Shown: positions 1 through 11,149 of the stretch, one piece after another | Numbering within the stretch: position 1 is the stretch's first letter | Layout: every line of letters begins with the position of its first letter | Assembly: GCA_003255065.1 (NCBI GenBank) | Contig: QAOA01005762.1 | Coordinates: 124,001-188,000 of the forward strand | DNA length: 64,000 nucleotides | From: Cercis canadensis | Lineage: Eukaryota; Streptophyta; Magnoliopsida; Fabales; Fabaceae | Reading direction: 5' to 3' | Translations under genes and position numbers: made by a program | Notes under the pieces: generated by a model | The model's database searches: none | Told to the model about the DNA's origin: nothing | What the model saw: the letters and a program-made list of their open reading frames with translations, nothing else

Positions 1-307
1 GATTATAGTCTTCCCATTGGCTATGTGATCGCTTCTTACTTTCTTCAATTTCTTTTAAATTCTCTTGCATTCGATGACGAACATCAAAAGGCACCTTATC
101 ACATTTTTTTATGTCTCCACCTTTTCCAGCAAGAAGGTGTTTCATTCTATGTATTCCTCCACCTCTAATAAACTTATCACAATAAGAACATTTAATAATT
201 TTTTTCTTCCCATCTATAAATTCAGTACAATGCTCCCATGCAGGATCAATCTTTGCTCTAAGAGATTGTGATGATGCAGCAGTTGAATTTTGTTCAGAAG
301 ATGTCAT
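1..307 (-). CDS. hAT transposase N-terminus (BED zinc finger), partial
   Basis: Reading the minus strand from the ATG at 305-307 gives an open frame of about 102 residues that runs off the window edge. It opens with a Ser/Gln-rich leader, then has a BED-type zinc finger: DPAWEHCTEFIDGKKK, then CSYC, then GGGIHRMKHLLAGKGGD and a KKC. This Cys2/His arrangement with the LAGKGGD stretch is typical of plant hAT transposases, where it binds the element ends. The catalytic RNase-H-like part and the dimerisation domain would lie left of the window, so intactness cannot be judged. No stop or frameshift is seen in the visible part. It belongs to the element ending at 1462. A domesticated hAT-derived host protein is possible but less likely, given the adjacent terminal repeat. 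Confidence 0.8.
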   Translation of the reverse strand, partial: MTSSEQNSTAASSQSLRAKIDPAWEHCTEFIDGKKKIIKCSYCDKFIRGGGIHRMKHLLAGKGGDIKKCDKVPFDVRHRMQENLKEIEESKKRSHSQWEDYN

Positions 308-516
308 ATTCTCTGAAAATTAACAATATAAAACTGATTAAGGATCAAGCCAATAATATACAGAGGTTCAGACTATCTAATATTATAAAGAGGCAAACAT
401 TGCAGCAATAATAAAGCATCTAATTATTCAGTTTGATTAGGCATCTCAAATAAGTGTGAGGCATGCAAATCTGCCAAGTGTTGGAATTAAAAGAACTGCT
501 TGAATGCTTCTCTAGA

Positions 517-690
517 GAGCCAGCGCCCAGCGCCAGAATCGTGGCTCCTAGCGCCAGCCCATCCAAGAGAAGAACCTAGCTTCTCAGTGAGCCAGCGCCA
601 TAATCGTGGCGCCCAGCGCCAGCCCATTCGAGAGAAGAACCTAGCTTCCCAGTGAGCCAGCACCAGCCCATCCGAGAAGCCACAGTACCC
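517..690. repeat. GC-rich tandem repeat inside hAT leader
   Basis: Units starting at 517, 589 and 654 (spacing 72 and 65 bp) share GAGCCAGCGCC, AATCGTGGC, GCGCCAGCCCAT and GAGAAGAACCTAGCTT segments. The third unit is truncated. The block is far richer in GC than its surroundings and lies between the transposase start and the CCGGTT array. An open frame across it (487-693, minus) has no recognisable domain and is probably fortuitous. Confidence 0.7.
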
Positions 691-1584
691 CAACGCCCAT
701 GCATTCAGTTATATGTATAAAAAGATCATACAAGAATAAACTTTATGAAATAATTTCTTTCTCTTTTCCAAATATTGTATGATGAAAATTTTTTTTCTTA
801 ACCAAAATAGAAAAATAGTTTCATGGAATCGCTAGAAAGACAAAGGTTCCAAGAATATTATCAAAGTAAAATTGCTTCAAGCACCATAGGAGGCCGTGAG
901 AAATAGTCAAGAATTCACATGGAAATTTAAATTGATTTACAGGAAAAATAGAGAAATAGATACTAACAGGAGGCTGTGAGAAATAGATGCACTTACCTGT
1001 TTCATGTGCTGGTTGTGGGTGAGGCTGTGAGAGTGAATCAATGAAGAGAGCTTGAAGGGAGCAGCAGCAAGCAGAAGGATGATGCGTGAGGTTGAGCCCA
1101 TGAGAATGAAGAGCTTGAAGAGAGGGAGTCAGTGAGGGAGGAAAAGAAGAGAATTGGGGGAAAATTGAAGGAGGAGGTGAACTATCGAAGGGGAGGGGTG
1201 AGGCCAAGGGTTTCACTTTTAAAATGTAAATAAAACGATGTAGTTTCAGGGAGAAAAACCAGAAAAAAAAATAAAAATAAAAAAAAAATCACATTTTCTG
1301 AACCGGCCGGTTATTGAAAACCGGGACCGGTTCACCGGTTTTACCGGTTCACACTGGTTAAACCACCTCACCGGTTATACCCTTTGAACCGAGCCATTTT
1401 TCTAACCGGGTACCGGTCTATTCGGTCGAACCGGCCGGTCCAGTCCGGTTTTTAAAACATTGGTTTAGATTGTAGCCTCACTATCTCTAAGCGAAAGAAT
1501 TCAAGCTTTTGACAAATCTATTTTCTTCTTCAAGAAGGAATTCCATCTTGTCTTTTTTTAGACTCACCCTGTTAGGATCTTGGA

Positions 1585-2200
1585 TTGCCCCTAATTCGTG
1601 AACTCCCTCACCTTCGTAAACACTACGACGGTGGTACTAGAGGAGAGGGTGTTCACGCAAATAACATCATTGCTGATGATGTTACCTCAAGAAATATAGC
1701 AAGAGCTTCCCTTGTGGAAACCTCCAATACAACAGTGAAGCTAATCTCATTCTGTATTAAAAAGGGTAGAAAGTTACAACAAATATTGAAGGGATTTTCT
1801 ACAAGGCAACATTCCAGATGAATATGAAGTGCTCCTTAACATTACAGATGATTATGAAATGCTCCTGGATGATTATAATTGTTTGGGTGTAAGAGAATTA
1901 ACTTTGGAGGATGAGATAGAACAACAAATGGAAGGGACAAATAGCATTAAGATATCACGATTCAATGGTGTGATGGTAGCTGCTACCCTTCAAAGCCGAC
2001 GGGGTAATCTTGGTGATCTTGTAGTTACATGTGCAAGATCTTTAAGACACATAAGGCTCTTGGCACTAATGAGAGCCACGTGCAAATTCAACTTTAACGT
2101 GGTTCATGGTGGGTTTAATGTTCATGACGGTGATGATGAGGATGACAATCAAGAAGCGGCGACTATAGATAGGCAAGATGATGGTATGGTTTCACTTTAG
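1585..2200 (+). other. Unrecognised open frames
   Basis: Two plus-strand open frames, 1585-1821 (78 codons) and 1829-2200 (123 codons), lie almost end to end but in different frames. Neither matches a family I recognise. The second is acidic and ends in an Asp/Glu-rich tail (DGDDEDDNQEAAT). Given the Ty3/gypsy gag-pro remnant immediately downstream, they may be decayed retroelement or captured sequence. No start context, signal peptide or splice pattern supports a host gene. Confidence 0.2.
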
Positions 2201-2439
2201 AAATTTAGAAATTGTTTAAGTGTATGTCGATTCTCATATAATATTATCTTGTTATTGTAAGTTGATCAGCATTAGTCTCCAATTAAGTAAGTCCTTCACT
2301 ATTTTTGTTTTTTTTTTTTGGCTTTTTCTGTTTACTCCCACCCCAGCATTACTCTATCCATTTTTTGTGTATCATTTTCTATGTATTTTGGGGGTTTGGG
2401 GCTCCACTACAGTTCTACGAGCATCAAAGAATAGAGAAA

Positions 2440-2973
2440 GGGAAAGCTGCAGTATGGGGAAAGAGTTGATTTCGACTAAAGGGGAGATACTCAAGAAAGT
2501 TGTAATGAGGAAGAAGAGTTCTTGAAGATTATGAGACAAAGAGAGTATAATATAGTTGAACAAATGAAGAAAACTCTAGCCCGTATTTCTCTTTTGTCAC
2601 TTATCATGAGTTCAAAGTCTCACAAAAGATCTTTGCATAAATTTCTAGATCAAGCCTATGTCTACCCTGATATAACACTAAAGAAATTTGGAATATAATA
2701 AATTTCATCTGAAATGTCAACACAATTTTATTTTCTGATGAAAAGCTTGTGAGTAATCACACTAAAGTTTTTCATATTACTCTCAAGTGTGGAGAATATA
2801 TGGTGGCCAAGCTCTTAATAGATAATGGATCCGCTCTAGATGTGCTCCCTTATTCAACTTTGATGCAGTTGCCAATGGACTCGTCTCTTATTCAAGCTAG
2901 TAGTATGGTGGTGAGAGGCTATAATGGAACTAGATTGGACGTGCTTGGGATATCCCTTGTGAAGATGATATAA
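2440..2973 (+). pseudogene. Ty3/gypsy (Tat-like) gag-protease remnant
   Basis: Conceptual translation of 2510-2700 gives EEFLKIMRQREYNIVEQMKK followed by SLLSLIMSSKSH, resembling the gag/protease linker of Tat/Ogre-type elements. After a TAA and a frame change, 2749-2973 encodes an aspartic-protease core with the catalytic LLIDNGSALDVLP (DNG in place of DSG, as is usual in this lineage) and VVRGYNGTRLDVLG. Reverse transcriptase, RNase H and integrase are absent; after 2973 the sequence runs into LTR-like DNA. It is a broken internal fragment rather than a functional gene. Confidence 0.7.
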
Positions 2974-2999
2974 AACCAACAGAAAATGACTGTATAATA

Positions 3000-5951
3000 A
3001 AAATGGTTTATTATGCTTTATAAAAATGCTTTACTCTCTTCTCTTCTCACTCATATATTTTTCTTAGATTTTTGGATGAGAGGAGGTGGACAACTTTCAG
3101 CGCTTAATTCTTATTGTATATTTGGACGATCTTCTCCCTCCCTAAAAGAAGTGAGTTAGTATAAATAGATGAAACTTCTTATTTGGCGAACCAACTAAAA
3201 AGCTANAAAAAAAATATATTAGTTTAGTGATAAAAGAAAAGAGACGTGGGTGGGTGTAAGTATATGGGTAGTTTTATTTCTAATAAGAAAGAGAAGTTAC
3301 AAGAGGTGGGTGCATGTGCATGTGCTGATAAATGGGAAAATAAGAGATGTGAGAGGGAGAAGTGAGAGAGAGGGATATAGGAGAAGGGTTGCAAGTTCAT
3401 AGGCAGCAGTTAGAGACTATAGAGAGGGAGAGAAACGTGAAGAAAGTGGAGATGAAAATGAGAGACATGGGTGCATGGGAAGAGTTGTAAGCTTAGTATA
3501 AATAAGAGAGAGCTACACCAGAAAAAGACAGCAAGACAGAGATAGAAAAGAGAGACTTACAAACAGCAGAAAAGAGAAAGATAGAGCAGAAACGTAGGCA
3601 GCAGAGAGACCAACAGCAATACACAGAAAAGGAGCAATAGAGAGGACATAACTGAAACAAGGAAGAAGAGAGGGCAAAGAGAAAAAGAACCAAGGTAAGA
3701 TTTCTTCATTTTCGCAGCTTTTAGGTAGCTCTGGCAGTAGTTGGTTTTGTTTTTCTAGACAAAGCTTCAGGTCTCCAAATTAATTGATGTTAGTCTCATT
3801 AGAACCGTAAGAGGTGTGTTTTTAATATATATTAGTTTCATATTTTTTTCATGTCGCTTCTGCTCCCAGTTTCGATTTAAGTTTGGCTGTTTTTCTATCC
3901 TGTCAAGCCTTTGGTTTTCTCTGGCAGTGTACAATCTTTTATTTATTTCTGTAGTTATACGGTTCCAAATTAATTGATATTGGTCTCATTAGAACCGTAA
4001 GATGTCTGGTTTTAATATATATTATTTTCATATTTTTTTCATGTCCCCCCTGCTCTCAGTTTTGATTTAAAGTTGGCTGTTTTTCTGTCCTGTCAAGCCT
4101 GTTGGTTTTCTCCGACAGTGTGCAATGTTTTATTTATTTCTGGAGATATACGGCTCCAAATTAAGTGATATTGATCTCATTAGAACCGCAAGAGGTTTAG
4201 TTTCAATATATATTATTTTCAGATTTTTTACATGTCTCCCTTGCTCTCGGTTTTGATTTAAAGTTGGCTGTTTCTCTGTCCTGTCAAGCCTGTTGGTTTT
4301 CTCCGACAGTGTGCAATGTTTTATTTATTTCTGGAGATATACGGCTCCAAATTAAGTGATATTGATCTCATTAGAACCGCAAGAGGTTTAGTTTCAATAT
4401 ATATTATTTTCAGATTTTTTACATGTCTCCCTTGCTCTCGGTTGTGATTTAAAGTTGGCTGTTTCTCTGTCCTGTCAAGCCTGTTGGTTTTCTCCGACAG
4501 TGTGCAATGTTTTATTTATTTCTGGAGATATACGGCTCCAAATTAAGTGATATTGATCTCATTAGAACCGCAAGAGGTTTAGTTTCAATATATATTATTT
4601 TCAGATTTTTTACATGTCTCCCTTGCTCTCGGTTTTGATTTAAAGTTGGCTGTTTCTCTGTCCTGTCAAGCCTGTTGGTTTTCTCCGACAGTGTGCAATG
4701 TTTTATTTATTTCTGGAGATATACGGCTCCAAATTAAGTGATATTGATCTCATTAGAACCGCAAGAGGTTTAGTTTCAATATATATTATTTTCAGATTTT
4801 TTACATGTCTCCCTTGCTCTCGGTTTTGATTTAAAGTTGGCTGTTTCTCTGTCCTGTCAAGCCTGTTGGTTTTCTCTGACAGTGTGCAATCTTTTATTTC
4901 TTTCTAGAGTTATATAGCTTCAAATTAAGTGATGTTAGTCTCATTAGAATCATAAGATGTGTGGCTTAAATATATATAATTTTCATATTTTTTTTTTGTC
5001 TACTTTATTCTCAGTTTACATTTAAAGTTTTGCTGTTTTCTGTATTGTTAAGCTAGTTGATTTTCTATGATAGTATATAGTCTTTTAAATTTTTCTGGAG
5101 CTATAGAGCCCCGATTTAGGTGTTTCTTGTCTTTTTAAAACCATGAGATTTATATCTTCAATTTGAGAAATCTTCATAATTTTTCATTTTTTGTTGATTG
5201 GCTGAGGTTCTATTTAGTCCATTGTTCTTGATGTGCTAAGCTATTTTTTGTATGGATTGGACTTGGCCCATGAAATGGACTGGTTTATGTCCTCTGATTT
5301 GTTGAGCTGGTTCCTATTCTAGGCTAAACTAGGCCCACGAAATGAGCTTACATATCATGCATTTTTACATTCATTTAGTTAATTCTATGCGACTAGCATC
5401 CATAGGCCCCTTACTTGTCAAGGGAGGGATAGGAGCGACTTACCCCCATAGGGGTGGCTCTTCTATCTGCCCGAGGTAAGGATAAGCGCCGCTTTGGGAA
5501 CCGAGAAGCGTGGGAACAAAGTGGAAGGATTAGGACGCGATTAGATTCATGCATAGCACAATTTTTTTTTTTGAAAATTTTGAATTCCTTTTAATTTTAA
5601 TTTCAAAAAAAAAAAAAAAAAAAATAAAAATAAAAATAAAAATTCATTTTGAATCATTGCGAACTACGCGGACTTTGATCCCTAATTAGGGTACGTAGGC
5701 ATTCGAGGGTGACGAATCAAGTCCTGTTTTAAATAATCACCTATTTTTCTTTTAGGGATAAAATAAATACAATTAGGCCATGATTTAATTTGCACAATTA
5801 ATTTTAGGTAACCGTCATTTAGATGGGTGTTATAGGGTGCCTAACACCTTCCCTATACACAATTAGACTTCCAAACCCTCTCTGGTTCGCAGACATATTT
5901 TTTTTAGAAATTAAAGGGATTTCCAATTGTTCCCCAGATTTTTAATACAAT
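3000..5951 (+). mobile_element. Ty3/gypsy-type long terminal repeat with PBS-like end
   Basis: About 2.9 kb of non-coding DNA behaves like a very long plant LTR. It has TATA motifs (TATAAATA near 3163 and 3498) followed by purine-rich leader DNA, a tandem array (3774-5110), a GC-richer stretch at 5400-5530, and near its 3' end a GGGTGCCTAACACCTTCCCT motif that I associate with Tat/Ogre LTRs. It ends just before TTGGTGGCGACTCC (5951-5964), in the position of a primer-binding site. The 5' boundary is not resolved. The internal region after the PBS is cut off at about 6034 by the copia element. Confidence 0.55.
3774..5110. repeat. 190/191-bp tandem array (about 7 units)
   Basis: Units begin at 3774, 3964, 4155, 4346, 4537, 4728 and about 4919, each opening with TCCAAATTAA(T/G)TGAT and containing GTTGGCTGTTT and CCTGTCAAGCC. 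The spacing is 190 then 191 bp. The units beginning at 4155, 4346, 4537 and 4728 are almost identical, while the outer ones are diverged, a pattern of recent internal amplification. The array lies inside the presumed LTR, downstream of its TATA motifs. Confidence 0.9.
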
Positions 5952-5964
5952 TGGTGGCGACTCC
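5952..5964 (+). other. Primer-binding-site-like motif
   Basis: TGGTGGCGACTCC directly follows the presumed LTR end (TTAATACAAT). The position and the TGG start fit a retroelement primer-binding site. I could not assign the priming tRNA. Confidence 0.4.
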
Positions 5965-6034
5965 AGAGTTTTCATTTCGAAAACTAAATCTCTTTTTATT
6001 TTAGTCATCCTCGTTATAGCGACCTTCGGGTATG

Positions 6035-7309
6035 TTATGACAGCAGCCATACTAACTCACAAGTTGCAGCAGCTAGAGCTCGATATTCAGCCTCTATGCT
6101 GGATTGAGAAACTGTGGACTGCTTCTTGGCTTTCCATCTTATTAATGCTTCTCCAAGAAACACACAAAACCCTGTGATGCTTCGTCTTGTTTCTGTGCAA
6201 GATGCCCAGTCAGAGTCTGAGAAACATTTGAGTTGAAAGGAAGAAGTGGAGGAGAAAAATAAGCCTTTGCCTGGATCTTTCTTCAGATACCTTAGAACCC
6301 TGTGAGCATGCTGAAGGTGAACAGTAGTTGGTTTGTCCACATACTGAGACAATTGTTGAACTGCAAAAGCCAAGTTTGGCCTGGTGTTAGTCAAGTAAAG
6401 TAGTCTGCCCACCAGCCTTCTGTAAACTGAAGTGTCTGTCAAAGGTATGCCATCAATGGAGTTTAAAGTGACACCCTTTGCAGGAGGTGTCTTGGCAGGT
6501 TTGCATGCCAGGAAACCAGAATCAGCAAGGAGTTCTAAGGTATATTTTCACTGACAGAGATTGATTCCTGATGTAGTGCAATGGACTTCCAAGCCAAGGA
6601 AAAATTTTAATTCACCTAAGTCTTTAATCTTAAACTCTTGGTCGAGAAAGTGCCTGATTTGGTGAATTTCCTGCATGCTATCCCCAGTCATGATCACATC
6701 ATCCACATATATGAGCAAAACAGTGAATGAGTGATCAATCTTCTTAACAAATAAAGAAGGATCTGATGCAACAGGGTGGAAATACTTTGAAATCAATGCA
6801 GTAGAGAGTATATGATGCCATTGTCTGCTTGCTTGCTTGAGGCCATAAAGGGATTTTTGCAATTTGCAAACCAAGGTAGGATCATTAGTGGTCATCCCTG
6901 GTGGAAGAGTCATGTAAACTTCCTCATATAAATTCCCATGTAAGAAAGCATTGTTCACATCCAATTGTTGCATTTCCCAGCCCTTAATAGCAGCTAGTGC
7001 TAAAAGAGTTCTAACAGTGGTCAACTTCGCAACAGGTGAGAAGGTTTCCAAGTAATCCACTCCTTCTTGTTGTGTGTATCCTTTAGCAACAAGCCTTGCC
7101 TTATATCTTTCTATGGTGCCATCAGCCTTATGTTTGATTTTATACACCCATTTGCACCCTATGAGTTTCTTTCCGGGAGGTAGGGGTGTGAGAACCCAAG
7201 TTTGGTTGAGTTCTAAAGCCAGTACTTCTTCCTTCATTGCCTTCTGCCAACAAGAGTGAGTTGTAGCTTCAGTGAAGGTTTTTGGCTCACTAATGGTGGT
7301 AATGTTCAT
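6035..7309 (-). pseudogene. Copia reverse transcriptase-RNase H, disrupted
   Basis: The frame 7309-6548 carries the copia RT: CKWVYKIKHKADGTIERYKA, LDVNNAFLHGNLYEEVYM, KSLYGLKQASRQWH, and the catalytic LLIYVDDVIMTG. A stop after GINLCQ (about 6546) replaces an Arg. The reading then continues to RNase H (TRPNLAFAVQQLSQY, FSDSDWASCTETRRS, STVSQSSIEAEYRALA), ending at LVWLLS where the element is cut. The domain content is complete up to that point. Confidence 0.9.
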
Positions 7310-7697
7310 GGCAAAAATCTAATGTTGCTGAGGTAGATGGTTATAGGAAAGAACATGGAAAAGAGGGTGTTTGACTGTTGATACTCCAGGGAGACAATTG
7401 ATTCTGGTGTGATAATCTTTAAGGTATTAAGGAGCTTTGGTTTGCCTTCGAGGTCTAGTAATGGTAGAGGGAGCACTCTGACCATTTGGACTCTCAATAG
7501 AAGTACTAGGGGAAGGTTGGTGGATTGTATTAGTGGAGGAATCACCATAAACAAGGGTAGATGGAGAATGAGGATGTGGAATCTGAAGTGAGCATTCTGA
7601 GGGTAAGGTAGATTCCTTTAGCTGCCACTGGTCAGGAGATGCTTGTTCAGAAAATGGTGCTAAGCTTGGAGCTTTATCAAGAAAGGGGAATGATGCC

Positions 7698-9227
7698 TCA
7701 TGAAACATGACATCTAGACACAGTGAGCTTCATGGAATGAAGATCCAGGGCTCTAAAACCCTTGACACCATTTACATAGCCTAAGAAAACACATTTGGAA
7801 GCTCTAGCATCAAACTTACTTCTTGAGGATCCATTGGTGCCTACAAAGCATAAGCAACCAAAAACCTTGAGATGCTGCAACTTGGGAGGACACTTGAATA
7901 ACTTCACAAAAGGTGTAAGGTTATCAATGGCCCTGCTTGGAGTTCTGTTTATCAGATAGACAGCATGAGTTACTGCAAAATGCCATAGTGTGAAAGGGAT
8001 ACCAGATTGAATGAGTAAGGCTCTTGTGACATTAAGAATGTGTTGGTGCTTTCTTTCTACAACCGAGTTCTGCTGTGGTGTGTAAGGACAGCTAAGTTAA
8101 TGCACAATACCATGTTGATTACAGAAATCAGTCATTCGAAATTCAGCACCATTATCACTTCTAATGACCTTGATGGTTTTATCAAACTGAGTCTGCACAA
8201 GGGTTATAAAATTCTGCAAACAAGGTCGAGCCTTTCCCTTTGTCTTCATTGGGTAAAGCCAAGTGTATCTACTAAAATCATCAACTACTGTCAGGAAATA
8301 CTTATGCCCATCCATGGATAGGTCTGAGCTAGGCCCCCAAATGTCTACATGCACAAGATCAAATGATTTGACAGAAACAAAAGAACTAGTAGGAAATGAA
8401 GGCCTTCTCTGTTTGGCCAAGTGGCAAATGTCACATTTTATTTCTGAATTCCAGTGTACAACAGCAATGGACTGTGCTAAAAGTTTGACTTTATCATGAT
8501 GTGGATGTCCTAATCTATAATGCCATAGATCAAAGGCATGATGATCATGATTATTGCTGCAGCTATTTACAGAACTAAGAGAAGAATTAGGAAGTGATTT
8601 GTGTTTATCTTTGTTGGAATGACAGTGACTACTTTTAGATGATGATCTGCTATTGACAGTAGGATTGACTAGTTGATACAGCCCCAAATGCTCCTTAGCA
8701 TATCCAATCGTCCTCCATGAAGCACTCTCCTTGATTAAGCAATTGTCAGAATGCAATAAGAAAGCACATTTTAGATCCTTTGTTACCTTGCTTACTGATA
8801 TGAGATTAAAGGTGAAAGTAGGAACATATAAGACTTGGTGCAAACTTAGTTTATTTGAAAAAACTACAGAACCTATATGAGTGACTTCTGCTGACATATT
8901 GTTGGGTAGACTTACAAAATAATTGCTCACAGGCACACAAGAATCAAAAAATTCATAGCAGCAAGTAACATGATTGCTAGTACCATAGTCTATGATCCAT
9001 GAATTTTTGTAGTTTATATCAGTAGATTGGCAAGAAAGTACCATACTAGAATTGGTCATGTCGACAGAATGCATACCAGAATTGAGGTCATGAGATTCCT
9101 TTGGCTCGAGAACAGTGGGGCCAGAAAAGGTTGAAGTCAACTTCAAAGCATTGGATGCAGAAACTGTGGACTTGTTGTTATTGAGGAGATTCATAATTTG
9201 GCTATACTCCTCTTGGGTCAATCGCAC
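7698..9227 (-). pseudogene. Copia protease-integrase, disrupted
   Basis: The frame 9227-8097 contains the protease core SWIIDYGTSNHVTCC, in which the catalytic Asp-Ser/Thr-Gly has become Asp-Tyr-Gly. It then has the gag-pre-integrase HHCC finger (LWHYRLGHPHHDKV, then CDICHLAKQ) and the first two acidic residues of the integrase core (HVDIWGP and VIRSDNGAEF). A stop follows GIVH at 8097; the continuation ([12 protein letters not shown], containing the third catalytic Glu) is still readable at 8090-8050, and the integrase tail ([12 protein letters not shown], then [15 protein letters not shown]) lies at 7907-7698. Both the altered protease site and the stops indicate inactivity. Confidence 0.85.
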
Positions 9228-10246
9228 TCTTGATTTTCTGGTGCATGTGATGCTTCTTCCACTATATTAGTGTCTTCCTCATCTGTGACAAAGGGATTAG
9301 TGCATTGATTGACTCGATATGGTGGTTTGGACTTCTGTTTGTAACCGGCCGGGGGAGGGGGGTAACCATGCTTCTTGTAGCATGCATCAGCCGTATGCCC
9401 TATCATGTTGCAGAATGTGCAATGTGGTTTCTTGCTAGAAGCTTGTTGCCTAGCATTATAGGATCTTGCTGCTAGTGCCACATTTTCTTGCTGAGAATCA
9501 GTGTCCATAATGGGAGTTACAAACTGTCTTTCGTGTTGCAAGACAAGTGAAAACACCTTGTTAATTGGAGGCAGTGGTTCCATTAGCATAAGCTGAGACT
9601 TGACAGTGGCATAAGCATCATTGAGCCCTCTCAAGAACCTGATTGTTTGGTCCTGAATGTGGTAAGTGTATGCTGTGGTGAAGCATCTGCAACCTCCTGC
9701 TGTACATGTACATGGTGGGATTGGTCTCAGATTGGATAACTCATCCTATAGTATTTTCAATTTTGTGTAATACTCTGTGACAAAGGACACACCCTGGCTG
9801 AGATGGAAGATTTCTTCTTGAAGCTCCATGATTCTGAAGGGATCCCCTTGAGAGAATCTATCTTTCAGGTCACTCCACACATGTTGCACAAGATCAAACC
9901 ATAAAATGCTCTTGGTAATTGTAGGATGTACAGATTTGATCAGCCATGACAATACCATCGTATTGCATCTTTCCCAAACACGATAGAAAACATCATTTGG
10001 AGTAGGAGAATGGATTGTGCCATCAATGAATTGCAGTTTGTTCTTTGCCGGCAAAGCCAACTTCATTGATCTTGCCCAAGTGTGGTAATTGCCTCCTTGA
10101 AGAATTTCTGGTACCAACAGCAATGTTGGATTTTCGTTCCCATGGATGAAGAAGGGGCTCGCAGGATCTTCTTCAACTCTGGGAGGAAGAATCGGTGCAG
10201 CTTGAGATGGTGATCCGCCATGGTTAGCAGCAGGAGTTCTTGGCAT
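9218..10246 (-). pseudogene. Copia gag (UBN2 domain plus zinc knuckle), disrupted
   Basis: The minus-strand frame starts at the ATG at 10246 and opens with a copia gag domain (LLVPEILQGGNYHTWARSMK, then WERCNTMVLSWL and LQEEIFHLSQG). It hits an in-frame TAG at about 9744, where homologues have a Trp (KLKIL-stop-DELSNL). Past the stop the same reading continues (FLRGLNDAYATVKSQ) to a CCHC knuckle, CTFCNMIGHTADAC, the nucleic-acid-binding motif. A frame change at about 9220 separates it from protease-integrase. Confidence 0.85.
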
Positions 10247-10281
10247 GATTGTATGATGAGACTCTACAGAGAGAAGATGAA

Positions 10282-10295
10282 TTGCTCTGATACCA
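10282..10295 (-). other. Copia primer-binding site (initiator tRNA-Met)
   Basis: On the minus strand this reads TGGTATCAGAGCAA, the standard complement of the plant initiator methionine tRNA 3' end. It lies three bases after the predicted LTR end and about 35 bases before the gag start codon at 10246. Confidence 0.85.
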
Positions 10296-10298
10296 TAA

Positions 10299-10488
10299 TG
10301 CGAAATGTAAAGAGAATAGAATTTGATTATTTCATTAATTCTGAACTCCTACTACCTCATCCTTATATGGCTTGGATGATATGGGAGACGGTTACAAGTT
10401 GTTATAGACTTGACCACGTGGCAAGCTGATGCTAGCTGTCATCACAGTTGTATGTCAAGTCACATTACTTAAAACTAACAAACTAACA
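10299..10488 (-). repeat. Copia 5' LTR (predicted)
   Basis: The LTR is inferred from the PBS at 10282-10295. On the minus strand it would end CATTTCGCA and begin TGTTAGTTTGTTAGTTTT at 10488, a common plant copia LTR start. The outer boundary could not be confirmed because the partner LTR is missing. Confidence 0.5.
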
Positions 10489-11149
10489 AGCATATAACAA
10501 GCTTAACTAACTCTCAATACCATATGCTAGACATGTGATAGAAGACGACAGTCATCTCAGTTGCTTGCTGGACAGAACAATAACTCTAAACCCCCAATCC
10601 AAAGAAAAGCAATTGCAAAGTGCAAAACCATTTACGGAGTAAAGAGAAAAACAAAGACACTGTTATGGTGTTACCCCTGTAACAGAGACTCTAGGCTGTC
10701 ATCAACAACTGGTTTATGCCCATTGCCTTCTTTTCCGTTTTCAATCTCATGATTGGCACCGTTTTTATTATAACTTCAACCCTTGGCAATCAAAAAGCCT
10801 AGGATCAGCAGCAAGAACAAGAATATTCTCTAGGACATGACCTACACTGACACCCACAACAACTTATTAGATCTCCATTTATGTTACAAAGCCTCAAATC
10901 CACCAATTTCTCTCCATATAGATCTCGTGAACCTGCTCACCATTCTACACAGCTTCACATATTTGTTTTCTGTGGCAAATGCTTCATAATAAGGTTATTG
11001 TAAGGAACAATTTAGCTAGAAATTAAGGGTATCTCTAACTTTGGTACTCTGTACCCTTTATGTGAATGAGATTGAATATCAGTTTCACCTCTTTACCTTT
11101 CTTTTTTCTTTTTTTATATAACAAATGTGTTAGAGAAAAAAAAGTTTAA
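10489..11149. other. Intergenic, nothing recognised
   Basis: Both strands were read. There is no convincing gene, terminal repeat or RNA gene; the open frame at 10561-10752 has no domain and no splice context. Confidence 0.5.

Larger units (their letters stand above)
1..1462 (-). mobile_element. hAT element, transposase-proximal end
   Basis: The right end at 1440-1462 reads, on the minus strand, CAATGTTTTAAAAACCGGAC, a hAT-like terminus. It is preceded over 1300-1450 by about a dozen CCGGTT/ACCGGT motifs in both orientations, the usual subterminal transposase-binding array. Together with the BED transposase start at 307 this makes the 5' part of an autonomous-type hAT element. The other end and its target duplication are outside the window, so the exact boundary rests on motif similarity only. 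Confidence 0.65.
6035..10488 (-). mobile_element. Degenerate Ty1/copia retrotransposon, lacking 3' LTR
   Basis: Read on the minus strand the order is LTR (10488-10299), PBS, gag, protease, integrase, reverse transcriptase and RNase H, the Ty1/copia order. Gag-pol is broken by several stops and frame changes (near 9745, 9227, 8097, 7300 and 6547). RNase H stops abruptly at 6035 and the next bases belong to the gypsy-type leader, so the 3' end and the 3' LTR are missing. The element is therefore non-autonomous and cannot be dated by comparing its LTRs. Confidence 0.9.

Noticed and set aside
487-693. 68-codon Trp/Arg-rich frame on the minus strand
   Set aside because: Produced by the GC-rich tandem repeat; repetitive and without start context.
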